Positions 1 through 8,059 of a DNA stretch of 64,000 bases are shown in pieces. The translations under genes and the position numbers were made by a program. Source of the stretch: Gammaproteobacteria bacterium. Lineage in GTDB: Bacteria; Pseudomonadota; Gammaproteobacteria; Pseudomonadales; Halieaceae. Numbering within the stretch: position 1 is the stretch's first letter; each line of letters begins with the position of its first letter. The stretch spans positions 56,049-120,048 of the forward strand of contig JAUHYL010000003.1 in NCBI GenBank assembly GCA_030426545.1, read 5' to 3'. Under the pieces are notes generated by a model. That model was not told the DNA's origin. It saw only the letters and a program-made list of their open reading frames with translations, and searched no databases.

Positions 1-1
1 C

Positions 2-1303
2 CGCTATGCCTCCGCTGCCATGGGAATTAGCGTGACGTTGCACCTGCTGCGAGAATACGCCATGGATCGCTACAGCGGCCCGCGGTGGTTCAGCTGGGTG
101 ACGGGCATTCCGCTGCTGTGGCTACTGTTCGCCGCCGCCATCGGCGGTTACTGGCTGGTTTGGGACCAACAGGCGCAGTACATCGCGATTCTTACGGCGG
201 AGTTTCTGGACTGGCTACCCATCATGGTCGATCCCATGGCGAGTAACTTTCTCAACGAGTCCACCCTGAGCAATCGCCTGTTCTCGCTGCTGGTGTTTCT
301 GCACATAGGCATTCCGCTGGCGCTGCTGCTGGGCATGTTCATCCATATCAAGCGTATCAGCGCAGCGCGTACCAACCCGGCCAAGGGGCTTGCGGCGGGG
401 ACTCTGCTGGCAATGCTGGCCGTCTCGTTGTGGAAGCCGGCGCTGAGTCAGGCCCCGGCGAACCTCGACCGGGCGGTTACCGAGGTCGGTCTGGATTGGG
501 TCTTTCTCAATACCTATCCGTTGATCGACAGCTGGGGCCCTGGGCAGACCTGGGCGCTGCTGGTTGGACTGTCCTGCCTGCTTACCATCGTGCCCTGGTT
601 GCCATCGCGGCGGCCCGAACAAACGCCCATTGCGGTGGTTGATCCAGAGAACTGCAACGGCTGTGGCTGGTGTCTGGCAGATTGCCCCTATGAAGCCGTG
701 ACGATGAAGGAGCATGACTTCAAGAGTGGACACCAACAGTCGGTGGTGGATCCGGACCTGTGTCTTAGCTGTGGCATTTGCGCGGGCGCCTGCCCCTCGT
801 CTTCCCCCTTCCGCCATGTCGACGAACTGACCACGGGGATCAGCATTCCCGGTTTCCACATCAAGGAACTGCTGTCACTGACAGAGAACAAGCTGGCGGT
901 ACTGGCAACCGGCGCGCCACGCATCATGCTCTACGGCTGCGATCACGGCAGCGTTGTGGAGCCCATGGCATCTGACTCTGTCGCTGCGATCAGCATGCCC
1001 TGCTCCGCGCTTGTGCCCCCAGCCTTCGTCGACTACGTATTGCGCAAGAATCTCGCCGACGGCGTTGTGATCAGCGGCTGCTGTGAAGGCGACTGCCACT
1101 ACCGCCTGGGTAACAGCTGGCTGGAGCAGCGCTTCAGCCAGGAGCGCATGCCGATACTGCGCACGCGGGTACCGCGAGAGCGGGTCAGGTTACGCTGGCT
1201 GGGCGAGCAGGGCACGGCACAACTCAGAGAAGAGATCGACGCTTTCCAACGCGATCTTACGGCAGAGACGGTGGTGACGTTACAGGAGGCGCCCAATGGC
1301 TAA
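2..1303 (+). CDS. Cytochrome b / 2x[4Fe-4S] ferredoxin / MvhD-like fusion protein (5' truncated)
   Basis: The reading frame is open to the left edge, so the N-terminus is missing; the first internal Met is at base 20. The visible part starts near the end of the second helix of a cytochrome b N-terminal domain (TLHLLREY). It continues through more helices with a His pair spaced like bis-heme ligands (FLHIGIPLALLLGMFIH). Two ferredoxin-type clusters follow, CNGCGWCLADCP and CLSCGICAGACP. The last ~130 residues resemble the MvhD/FlpD iron-sulfur subunit of hydrogenase/heterodisulfide reductase (GCCEGDCHYRLGN). The likely role is membrane electron transfer between quinol or c-type heme and a soluble partner, but that is inference. 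Its stop overlaps the next gene by 8 bases, so the cluster is one operon. Domain calls are confident; the physiological role is not. Confidence 0.85.
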   Translation, partial: RYASAAMGISVTLHLLREYAMDRYSGPRWFSWVTGIPLLWLLFAAAIGGYWLVWDQQAQYIAILTAEFLDWLPIMVDPMASNFLNESTLSNRLFSLLVFLHIGIPLALLLGMFIHIKRISAARTNPAKGLAAGTLLAMLAVSLWKPALSQAPANLDRAVTEVGLDWVFLNTYPLIDSWGPGQTWALLVGLSCLLTIVPWLPSRRPEQTPIAVVDPENCNGCGWCLADCPYEAVTMKEHDFKSGHQQSVVDPDLCLSCGICAGACPSSSPFRHVDELTTGISIPGFHIKELLSLTENKLAVLATGAPRIMLYGCDHGSVVEPMASDSVAAISMPCSALVPPAFVDYVLRKNLADGVVISGCCEGDCHYRLGNSWLEQRFSQERMPILRTRVPRERVRLRWLGEQGTAQLREEIDAFQRDLTAETVVTLQEAPNG

Positions 1304-1790
1304 GGCCTCCCGCTACCTCGGCCAGGCGCTTCTCTACGCCCTGTTTTTTCTGCCGATCGCATGGCTGACCCACCAGCCCACGCACACCCACCTCGAGCCG
1401 GGTATGGCGGAACTGAAGATCGCGGTGCGCCACGCCGGTAAGATTATCGGCCAATGCGGCACCGACAACAGCGCGCCAGAGGTGCTGTTACCAGAACATG
1501 TCACGCGCCCCGAAATTTGTCCGCGAGAACGCTCGCCGCTGCAGCTGGAGTTGCTGCTGGACGGCGAAACACTGTACCGTGCCACCGTTGCCCCTTCCGG
1601 GCTGCACAACGACGGGGTATCGAGTATGTACCGGCGCTTCCGCGTACCTGCCGGCAGGCACCACCTGGCGTTGCGCATGAACGACGACGCTGCCCGCGAA
1701 GGTGCCACCTGGGAACTCGTAGCGCCTATCGAGCTGGCACCCGCGCAGGTACTGGTAGCGACTTTTAAGGAAGGATTCAGACTACAGTGA
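1296..1790 (+). CDS. Unknown membrane-anchored periplasmic protein of the oxidase cluster
   Basis: This 164-residue protein has one hydrophobic segment near the N-terminus (LLYALFFLPIAWL, about residues 12-25). A hydrophilic, beta-rich-looking domain follows that should face the periplasm. Two cysteines (QCGTD and EICPR) might bind metal or form a disulfide. I do not recognise a family. The ATG at 1296 lies inside the end of the cytochrome b fusion gene, and its TGA overlaps the GTG of the following oxidase gene (GTGA), so it is translated between the two and probably belongs to the same complex. An accessory or assembly subunit of the divergent heme-copper oxidase is a reasonable guess only. 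Confidence 0.75.
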   Translation: MAKASRYLGQALLYALFFLPIAWLTHQPTHTHLEPGMAELKIAVRHAGKIIGQCGTDNSAPEVLLPEHVTRPEICPRERSPLQLELLLDGETLYRATVAPSGLHNDGVSSMYRRFRVPAGRHHLALRMNDDAAREGATWELVAPIELAPAQVLVATFKEGFRLQ

Positions 1791-3175
1791 CAGCGGATGA
1801 CAACTACAGCCTGGCGGTGCCACAGGATGCGCGCCGCCTGCTGGCCCTTGGCTGGTTGTGGCTCTGCGTGCTGGCGCTGCTCGGCGCCGGTGTATTCTCA
1901 CTGCTACTGGTCCTGGCACGTACGCCCTACCTGTCGGACATTATTCCCTGGATAGGCTTTTTCCACTCCGCGCTGGTGGTGCACGTGGACCTGTCGGTAC
2001 TGGTATGGAGCCTGGCCTTCGGCGGCATGTTGTGGAGCCTGAATCAGCGTGCGGGACACTCCTCTATCGCGTGGATTGCGCTGGTGCTCGCCAGTGTGGG
2101 CGCCGCAATCATCATCGCATCGCCGTTCGTGCGCGACGCACAACCGCTGATGAGCAACTATATTCCCGTTCTGCAACACCCGGTATTTTTCACCGGCCTG
2201 TTCACTTTCGCTATCGGCTTTACACTGCTGGTGATCAACAGCATGGTATTCATGGCGCCGGTTGGGCCACTTATGAGCGCGCGCGGTGCGCTGCGCTTCG
2301 GTCTCAATACCGCGGCCGTGTCGGCGGCGGTCGCGATGATCTGCTTCCTCTGGTCCTACCTGCAGATTCCCGACTACCTGATGGGACGCTCCTTCTTCGA
2401 ACTGCTTTTTTGGGGTGGCGGCCATGTACTGCAGTTCACCTACACATTATTAATGCTGGTCTGCTGGCTCTGGCTGGCGCACGCGGCGGGACTCCGCCTG
2501 CCGGTAACACCGCGCGTGGTGCTGGTCATACTCTTCGTCGGACTGGCCTGCGTCTTCGTGTCGCCCCTCATTTACCTTGCCTGGCCCATCACGTCGGCAG
2601 AACACGTGAAACTGTTTACCTGGCTGATGCGCTGGGGAGGCAGCCTGGGTACCCTGCCCCTAGCGTTGGCGATTATCATTGCACTGTTGCGCTACGGCGG
2701 TGAAACCGGGCAGGAAATCCTCGCGCGTTCTGCATTGCAGTGCTCGCTGTTTCTATTCGGCATTGGCGGCATTATCGGCTTTATGATCAGCGGCAGCGAT
2801 GTCACGATACCAGCGCACTATCACGGCTCAATTGTCGGTGTAACGCTGGCGATGATGGGGGTGTGCTATCTGCTGTTACCCAAACTCGGATACCCACTGC
2901 ACAATCAACGACTGGCGACGTGGCAGCCGGTGATCTACGCGGGAGGGCAATTGATGCACGTCGCCGGACTGGTATGGTCGGGCGGTTACGGCGTGCAACG
3001 CAAGGTTGCCGGCGCGGAACAGGGACTGGACTCTATCGAGCGGATACTCGGTATGGGGCTAATGGGGCTGGGTGGACTGGTGTCCTCCATCGGCGGCCTG
3101 TTGTTCCTGATTATCGTGTTGCGCGCCCTGTTGCGGGTTAAGGACAATGCGCATCAGACTGAACGTGGACAGTGA
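1787..3175 (+). CDS. Divergent heme-copper oxidase subunit I-like protein
   Basis: This 462-residue polytopic membrane protein has about 12 helices. It shows the heme-copper oxidase layout: H66 in an early helix (low-spin heme candidate), H213 in WGGGHVLQF (copper-helix His), E272-H273 in TSAEHVKLF, and the H344-x-H346 pair in PAHYHGSIVG, which in the family binds the two hemes. The helix that normally carries a His-His copper pair has Glu-His instead, and no Tyr follows H213. The protein is closest in feel to the cbb3/NOR side of the superfamily, but CcoO/CcoP or NorC partners are not in the window. It starts with GTG overlapping the previous stop. Oxygen reduction, NO reduction or another function cannot be decided from sequence. 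Confidence 0.8.
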   Translation: MTADDNYSLAVPQDARRLLALGWLWLCVLALLGAGVFSLLLVLARTPYLSDIIPWIGFFHSALVVHVDLSVLVWSLAFGGMLWSLNQRAGHSSIAWIALVLASVGAAIIIASPFVRDAQPLMSNYIPVLQHPVFFTGLFTFAIGFTLLVINSMVFMAPVGPLMSARGALRFGLNTAAVSAAVAMICFLWSYLQIPDYLMGRSFFELLFWGGGHVLQFTYTLLMLVCWLWLAHAAGLRLPVTPRVVLVILFVGLACVFVSPLIYLAWPITSAEHVKLFTWLMRWGGSLGTLPLALAIIIALLRYGGETGQEILARSALQCSLFLFGIGGIIGFMISGSDVTIPAHYHGSIVGVTLAMMGVCYLLLPKLGYPLHNQRLATWQPVIYAGGQLMHVAGLVWSGGYGVQRKVAGAEQGLDSIERILGMGLMGLGGLVSSIGGLLFLIIVLRALLRVKDNAHQTERGQ

Positions 3176-3313
3176 CAGGACCATGATCAGAACGAAAAAC
3201 ACGAGATTACGCTGTGGCAGTGGTTCGCCATGCAGCCGCTCAAGAAGCAGCAGCAATCGATCGCAGACGACATACAAGATGATGCCAACGGCGGTAAACA
3301 GCAGTATTTCCAC
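3059..3313 (-). CDS. Small two-helix membrane protein, antisense-overlapping the oxidase gene end
   Basis: I place this 84-residue gene at a GTG start preceded by a good ribosome-binding site (GGGAGGCTGATC-GTG). The product has two hydrophobic helices (EILLFTAVGIILYVVC and LVFFVLIMVLSLSTFSL) joined by a charged loop (ERLHGEPLPQRN), a convincing membrane hairpin. The last ~25 residues (rich in Gln, His and Gly) lie antisense to the last 117 bases of the oxidase gene and look like read-through. The gene fills the 170-base gap between the oxidase and the TlpA-like gene and points against both. The family is not recognised. The start choice and helices support a real gene; expression is unproven. 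Confidence 0.6.
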   Translation of the reverse strand: MEILLFTAVGIILYVVCDRLLLLLERLHGEPLPQRNLVFFVLIMVLSLSTFSLMRIVLNPQQGAQHDNQEQQAADGGHQSTQPH

Positions 3314-3364
3314 GATCAGCCTCCCAATTTTTAACGATGGTGCAATATGCGAGAACACAACACA

Positions 3365-3907
3365 ATGAGGCAAAACAAGAAAACCCGGAGCACGGGTATC
3401 GCGCTGGTGCTTGCCATCGTGTTACCGCTGGGACTGGCCGGGTGCAGCGAGAAGCGCTTCCAGGCGCCACTGGCCGTGGATTTCAATCTGCCTGCGTTGG
3501 ACGGCAGCGGCAACGTCACCTTGTCAGAATTTCGCGGTGACGTGGTCTACCTCAGCTTCTGGGCATCCTGGTGCGTCCCCTGCCGGGCGGAAATGCCGCA
3601 TCTGCAGGAACTCTGGCAACAACACCGCGACGACGGCTTCCAGGTGATCGGCATCAATGTAGACGATGATCCGCAGAAAGCGATCGACTTTGCCGCGGAG
3701 CACGGCATTGAATTTCCCCTGGTAAGCGACGAGTCACGCGCGGTCAGCAGGCAGTACCGCGTTGCCGGTTACCCGACACACTACATCGTCGGGCGGGACG
3801 GACGGGTGCATTTCTCAGCGCTTGGATTTACCGAGGATGATGCCCTGGCGGTGACGGTGGAGGTACAGACCCTGCTGAGGGGCTCAGCCGATGGAGCAGA
3901 TTTATAG
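3365..3907 (+). CDS. TlpA/ResA-like thioredoxin-fold lipoprotein
   Basis: The product has a lipoprotein signal with lipobox LAGC about 27 residues in. A thioredoxin-fold domain follows with the active site WCVPC and the cis-Pro loop GYPTHYIV. Proteins of this family act in the periplasm as reductants or thiol-disulfide oxidoreductases, often in cytochrome c or copper-site maturation. Its place between a heme-copper oxidase and a heme A synthase fits that role. An ATG at 3347 is in frame six codons upstream; I prefer 3365 because it gives the normal short charged n-region. The last 80 bases overlap, in convergent orientation, the end of the heme A synthase gene. Confidence 0.88.
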   Translation: MRQNKKTRSTGIALVLAIVLPLGLAGCSEKRFQAPLAVDFNLPALDGSGNVTLSEFRGDVVYLSFWASWCVPCRAEMPHLQELWQQHRDDGFQVIGINVDDDPQKAIDFAAEHGIEFPLVSDESRAVSRQYRVAGYPTHYIVGRDGRVHFSALGFTEDDALAVTVEVQTLLRGSADGADL

Positions 3908-4832
3908 CGGTCAGCAGCAGCCCTGCGGCCAGCGCGTTGTGTAGCGTCAACATCAGCAGCGGTAGCGCGAACCAAATATTCGACACGCCCAGCAACAGCT
4001 GGCCTATTGAGAAGGCAGCGAGCGTCGCCAGCGTTGCGCCCAGCTCGCGTTGCGACTTCAGCGCGCGCACCAGCCACGCCAGATATGCGGCAGTGAGCAA
4101 CGCCAGCAGACGATGGGTCATGCTCATCAGTCCAAGCGCCTCACTGGCTATGACTTTGCCATTTGCATCCAGCGCAATGTCACGCGCCGGATTAAACGCG
4201 TCCGGTATGTCAGCGACCCTCAGCTCGGGCTGACAGTCGATCAAACCCGGACAGTTTGCCGACGCGTAGTTCGCGCTGCTCCAGCCACCGAGAACAATTT
4301 GCAGCGCTATCATTGCCATGCCCACGCGCGCCCAGACGCGCCAGCGCCCGGCCACCGCATTCTCTTCAATCTGTTCTGCCTCACGTTGCATCATCCACCA
4401 GAGCAGCCCCAGCATGGCCATACCGCCGAGAAGGTTGCCCATTGTAATCAGCGGGTTGCTGCGCGTCGGTGTGTAATATCCGAGCAAAGACAGGAATACG
4501 GTAATCAGCAGCACCGCTGTCGGAACGGCGACACCCACTGTCCGCTGTGCTCCCCTGCGCAGGGCGGCCACGAAAATGCCAACAACCAGAACACCCAGGA
4601 TGCTGGCGATGTAGCGGTGAGCAATCCGTGCGCCACGATGCGCCATATCCTGACCCTGCGTGGTCAGTACCGTAACGCCCTTCTTCTCCAACTCGGCATC
4701 CAGCTGCGCGTAACACGCGGGCCAGGGTTCGCAGCCAATGCCCACCTCCGCCAGGCGGATATAGGCAGAGAGTATTACCGTTATCAGGGTAAGCAGAACT
4801 GAAAGCGAGATCAGTGAACGGTAGATGGGCAA
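3828..4832 (-). CDS. ctaA: Heme A synthase (CtaA/COX15 family)
   Basis: This is an integral membrane protein with eight hydrophobic helices in two similar halves. It oxidises the C8 methyl of heme O to the formyl group of heme A. The four expected heme-binding His are visible: MAHRGARIAHRY in the first half, MSMTHRLLALL and LTLHNALAA in the second. Extracellular Cys pairs (GIGCEPWPAC, NCPGLIDC) match the class with a disulfide loop. The start is uncertain: the frame opens at a TTG (4919) that would overlap mscS by 37 bases. I use the TTG at 4832 because it places the first helix a few residues from the N-terminus, although its G-rich upstream sequence is very close. The gene implies the cell makes an A-type heme oxidase. 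Confidence 0.85.
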   Translation of the reverse strand: MPIYRSLISLSVLLTLITVILSAYIRLAEVGIGCEPWPACYAQLDAELEKKGVTVLTTQGQDMAHRGARIAHRYIASILGVLVVGIFVAALRRGAQRTVGVAVPTAVLLITVFLSLLGYYTPTRSNPLITMGNLLGGMAMLGLLWWMMQREAEQIEENAVAGRWRVWARVGMAMIALQIVLGGWSSANYASANCPGLIDCQPELRVADIPDAFNPARDIALDANGKVIASEALGLMSMTHRLLALLTAAYLAWLVRALKSQRELGATLATLAAFSIGQLLLGVSNIWFALPLLMLTLHNALAAGLLLTAINLLHRLSPSAGSVPPPSPPGHHPR

Positions 4833-4882
4833 TCCCCCCGTAAGGCAACAGTCGCCGGCAAACGCTTCCGCCGGGGCATGAT

Positions 4883-6529
4883 TTAACGCTGCGGTGGTGT
4901 CGCTGGCGCCGGGTACCAATCCTCGGGCGGCACGACCTTCGGCGCAGCAGGATCAGACTCATAGTTCGGCGACATGATCTGCACGCCGTACTCGTTAAAC
5001 ACGTCCTGGATATTCGCATGCAGCAGGCTGTACACGCGCATTAGCTGCGACACATCGCGGCAATAGGCGTTCAACTGGTAGGTCACCGCAAAATCGCCTA
5101 TCACGGTCTGCAAAACGAAGGGTTCCGGATCGGATTCCAGGCCTGCCGTGCGCGATGCAGCCATTTTCAGCATGGCTTCTACCTGGCGCCAGGGTGTATC
5201 GAAGCCGATGCCGACATCGGTGTGCAGCACCAGGCCCTGCTGTTTTTCGTAGGTGCTGTAATTGACCACGGCGCTGGACAGCACCTCGGAGTTGGAGATG
5301 TTGATCTCCTCGTTCTTCAGCGAGCGCAAAGTAGTGGACAGCGCCCGCACAGCAACCACCTCCCCGGTGTACTCGCCGATGCGTACGCGATCGCCTTCAC
5401 GAAATGCGCCGCGATAGGTCAGGCTATAACCCGCCAGCATGTTTGCCACGAACGACGATGAACCGATGGAAAACACCACGCCGAGAAAAATACTGACGCC
5501 CTTGAACGCCTCGGAATCGGAGCCGGGGATATAGGGGTAGGCCACCACCAGGGCAAACGCGATGATAAGGATGCGCACGATGCGGTAGGTGGGTAGCGCC
5601 CAGTCACGGTCGAAGCTGTTGAGTCGAATCCAGCCGCGGTCGATGCGCTCGAAGAAGGTTCGCGTGGCCTGCAGCACGAAGCGCACCACGAAAAATAGAA
5701 TCACCAGGAAGACCAGGTCGGGCACGGATGCAACAAAGCCGTTACCCATTTTTTGCAGCGGGTTGAGTATCAGCTGGAAAATGCTGGCGGCGAAGGGGCG
5801 CGTCCAGGGGTAAAGGCCCAGGGCGGAATTGAGCCAGGTCAGCACAATCGCGATCAACGTCAGCGCGCGCACGCCACGCAGTAAACCGCCCAGCCAACTC
5901 CAGAGCTGGGCCGCGTCGATCACGCGATGGGAAGCGCGTTCGATATGCTCTATACGTCGTTTGACGACGCGCTCTATCAGACGATTGAGCCACGCAAACA
6001 GTGCACTTACCGCAAACACCAACAAGGCCGCGAACAGCGAAATACCGAGTAGAATCCCGGTGCTTCTCAGCAGGCTGCGTGAACTGCGCGCCTCCCGATA
6101 GGCTTCAATGGCTTGCGTTAGCCGCGCCGTCGTGGCCTCGGCGAGCACGGCCAGTGGCACCTGCTCTATCTCAGCATCGGCCTGCACAAGACCGGTTACC
6201 ATCTCGCCATCAATATAGATGCGCACGCGATCACCCTGCACTTCGGTGGTAACGGCGCTGGCGTCGATTAAAGGATCGTCGGCCAGTTCGATCAGGCGCT
6301 CGCGGATCTGCCTGGCCCGCTCCGTCGCAGGCAGTGCGGAAACGCCGCGGACGCGGAACAGGGTTTCACCGTCCAGCTGCACCTCGGACACCAGCACCGC
6401 CTGGGCGCTGCCCAGCGTCTCCGCGCCAGGAGTGGGAGCCGCACCCGCGTCAGCGCGGGCGGTGCCAGCGAACAGGGGCAGGCAAGATAAACCGAGCAGA
6501 GTGCACAGCGTCAGGAGGTGTTTGCGCAT
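4883..6529 (-). CDS. MscS-family mechanosensitive ion channel
   Basis: This 548-residue protein begins with a Sec signal peptide (cleavage near TARA-DAG). A periplasmic domain of about 120 residues follows, then several transmembrane helices, and the conserved MscS pore and beta domain in the C-terminal half (GIG/SSSFVANMLAGYSLTYRGAFREGDRV, then a region like IxNSxxL: ISNSEVLSSAVVNYS). It is longer than E. coli MscS (286 aa), like other large bacterial relatives. It should open under membrane tension and protect against hypo-osmotic shock. It sits upstream of ctaA on the same strand; the 3' end is free of overlap if the later ctaA start is used. Confidence 0.9.
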   Translation of the reverse strand: MRKHLLTLCTLLGLSCLPLFAGTARADAGAAPTPGAETLGSAQAVLVSEVQLDGETLFRVRGVSALPATERARQIRERLIELADDPLIDASAVTTEVQGDRVRIYIDGEMVTGLVQADAEIEQVPLAVLAEATTARLTQAIEAYREARSSRSLLRSTGILLGISLFAALLVFAVSALFAWLNRLIERVVKRRIEHIERASHRVIDAAQLWSWLGGLLRGVRALTLIAIVLTWLNSALGLYPWTRPFAASIFQLILNPLQKMGNGFVASVPDLVFLVILFFVVRFVLQATRTFFERIDRGWIRLNSFDRDWALPTYRIVRILIIAFALVVAYPYIPGSDSEAFKGVSIFLGVVFSIGSSSFVANMLAGYSLTYRGAFREGDRVRIGEYTGEVVAVRALSTTLRSLKNEEINISNSEVLSSAVVNYSTYEKQQGLVLHTDVGIGFDTPWRQVEAMLKMAASRTAGLESDPEPFVLQTVIGDFAVTYQLNAYCRDVSQLMRVYSLLHANIQDVFNEYGVQIMSPNYESDPAAPKVVPPEDWYPAPATPPQR

Positions 6530-6587
6530 GAACTTCCCATCAACAAGATCGTCGAAACAGGCCGTGGCCTGCGCTGCCTCAATTAAA

Positions 6588-6606
6588 CCCGTATGGCGGG
6601 CTTTTA
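6588..6606 (-). terminator. Bidirectional terminator-like hairpin between mscS and argG
   Basis: CCCG-tatgg-CGGG stem flanked by AAA upstream and TTTT downstream on the plus strand, giving U-runs in both directions. It is short (4 bp), so the call is weak. A second perfect stem without a U-run (GGCGGC-aca-GCCGCC) lies at 6697-6711, right behind the argG stop. Confidence 0.4.
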
Positions 6607-6712
6607 TCTACAGGCTGCGCAATCTCGCGTCATCGTGCAATCCGGACCACAGCCAAACCCGATTTCGCCACCAACCATCCCGGTTGTGAGGCTGCCGGCG
6701 GCACAGCCGCCG

Positions 6713-7936
6713 TCAGAGCATGCTGCGGCCCTTGCTCGCTGCAATCCGCATGCGCAATGCGTTCAGTTTGATGAAGCCTTCCGCGTCAGCCTGGTTGTAG
6801 GCACCCGCGTCTTCTTCGAAGGTGGCAATGCTTTCGTCAAACAGGCTATCAGCGGACTGCCTGCCAGCAACAATGACATTGCCCTTGTAAAGCTTCAGGC
6901 GCACTTTGCCATTCACCACCTGTTGGGAATCGTCGATAGCGGCCTGTAACATTTTCCGCTCGGGGCTCCACCAGTAACCGTTGTAGATCAGCCGGGCGTA
7001 GCGCGGCATCAGGTCATCCTTGAGATGGGTCACCTCGCGGTCCAGCGTCAACGATTCAATCGCACGGTGTGCCTTCAGCATGATGGTGCCGCCTGGTGTT
7101 TCATAGCAGCCCCGGGACTTCATGCCCACATAGCGGTTTTCGACAATGTCGTCGCGACCAATGCCGTTGGCGCCGCCCACCTTGTTCAGCGTTTCCAGTA
7201 TGGTCGCCGGGCTCATCGATTGGCCATCAATCGCCACTATATCGCCGCCCAGAAAATCGAGTTCGATATAGGTGGGCTGGTCTGGCGCCGCTTCAGGGCT
7301 CACGCTCCAGCGCCACATATCCTCCTCCGGCTCGTTCCAGGGATTCTCCAGCAGGTCGCCTTCGTAGGAAATATGCAGCAGATTGGCATCCATTGAGTAC
7401 GGTGATTTTTTCTTTGCGCTGGCAAAGTCCACGGGTATGGCGTGGTCCTCGCAGTACTTCATCAGTGATTCACGCGAGCCCAGGTCCCATTCTCGCCAGG
7501 GCGCAATCACCTGTATGCCTGGCTTCAATGCATAGGCGCCCAGTTCAAAGCGCACCTGGTCATTGCCCTTACCCGTGGCGCCGTGAGAAATGGCATCGGC
7601 GCCCGTCTCGTTGGCAATTTCGATCAGGCGTTTGGCGATCAGGGGCCGTGCAATCGAGGTACCCAGCAGATACTCACCCTCGTACACGGTATTGGCACGA
7701 AACATAGGGAACACGAAATCACGCACAAATTCCTCGCGCAGATCGTCGATGTAGATTTCCTTGATGCCCATCGCTTCCGCCTTGGCGCGGGCAGGCTCGA
7801 CTTCCTCGCCCTGGCCGATATCCGCGGTGAACGTGACAACTTCACAGTCGTAGGTCTCCTGCAGCCAGCGGGCGATCACCGAGGTATCCAGGCCCCCTGA
7901 ATAGGCGAGCACTACTTTATTGATTTCCGAGGACAT
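6713..7936 (-). CDS. argG: Argininosuccinate synthase
   Basis: This enzyme joins citrulline and aspartate using ATP, the seventh step of arginine synthesis. The N-terminal PP-loop is clear ([13 protein letters not shown]), as are [14 protein letters not shown] and the C-terminal synthase segment. The length of 407 residues is normal for the family. The start was set at the ATG at 7936, which has GGAG six bases upstream. The frame extends 21 codons further, but that part is not conserved-looking. The gene stands alone here. In E. coli, argG lies between the leuU and metY tRNA genes, a slot occupied by other genes in this window. Confidence 0.97.
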   Translation of the reverse strand: MSSEINKVVLAYSGGLDTSVIARWLQETYDCEVVTFTADIGQGEEVEPARAKAEAMGIKEIYIDDLREEFVRDFVFPMFRANTVYEGEYLLGTSIARPLIAKRLIEIANETGADAISHGATGKGNDQVRFELGAYALKPGIQVIAPWREWDLGSRESLMKYCEDHAIPVDFASAKKKSPYSMDANLLHISYEGDLLENPWNEPEEDMWRWSVSPEAAPDQPTYIELDFLGGDIVAIDGQSMSPATILETLNKVGGANGIGRDDIVENRYVGMKSRGCYETPGGTIMLKAHRAIESLTLDREVTHLKDDLMPRYARLIYNGYWWSPERKMLQAAIDDSQQVVNGKVRLKLYKGNVIVAGRQSADSLFDESIATFEEDAGAYNQADAEGFIKLNALRMRIAASKGRSML

Positions 7937-8059
7937 GCACTGCTCCAAATATCTGGTCATGCTGAAAAGGCCGCACATTCTACTCTCGCACCGGGGCAAA
8001 TCCCACCCCGGCGCGGCGGCAAAGTCCGGCGATCTGAACGCAACACTGGCCCTGAACCC

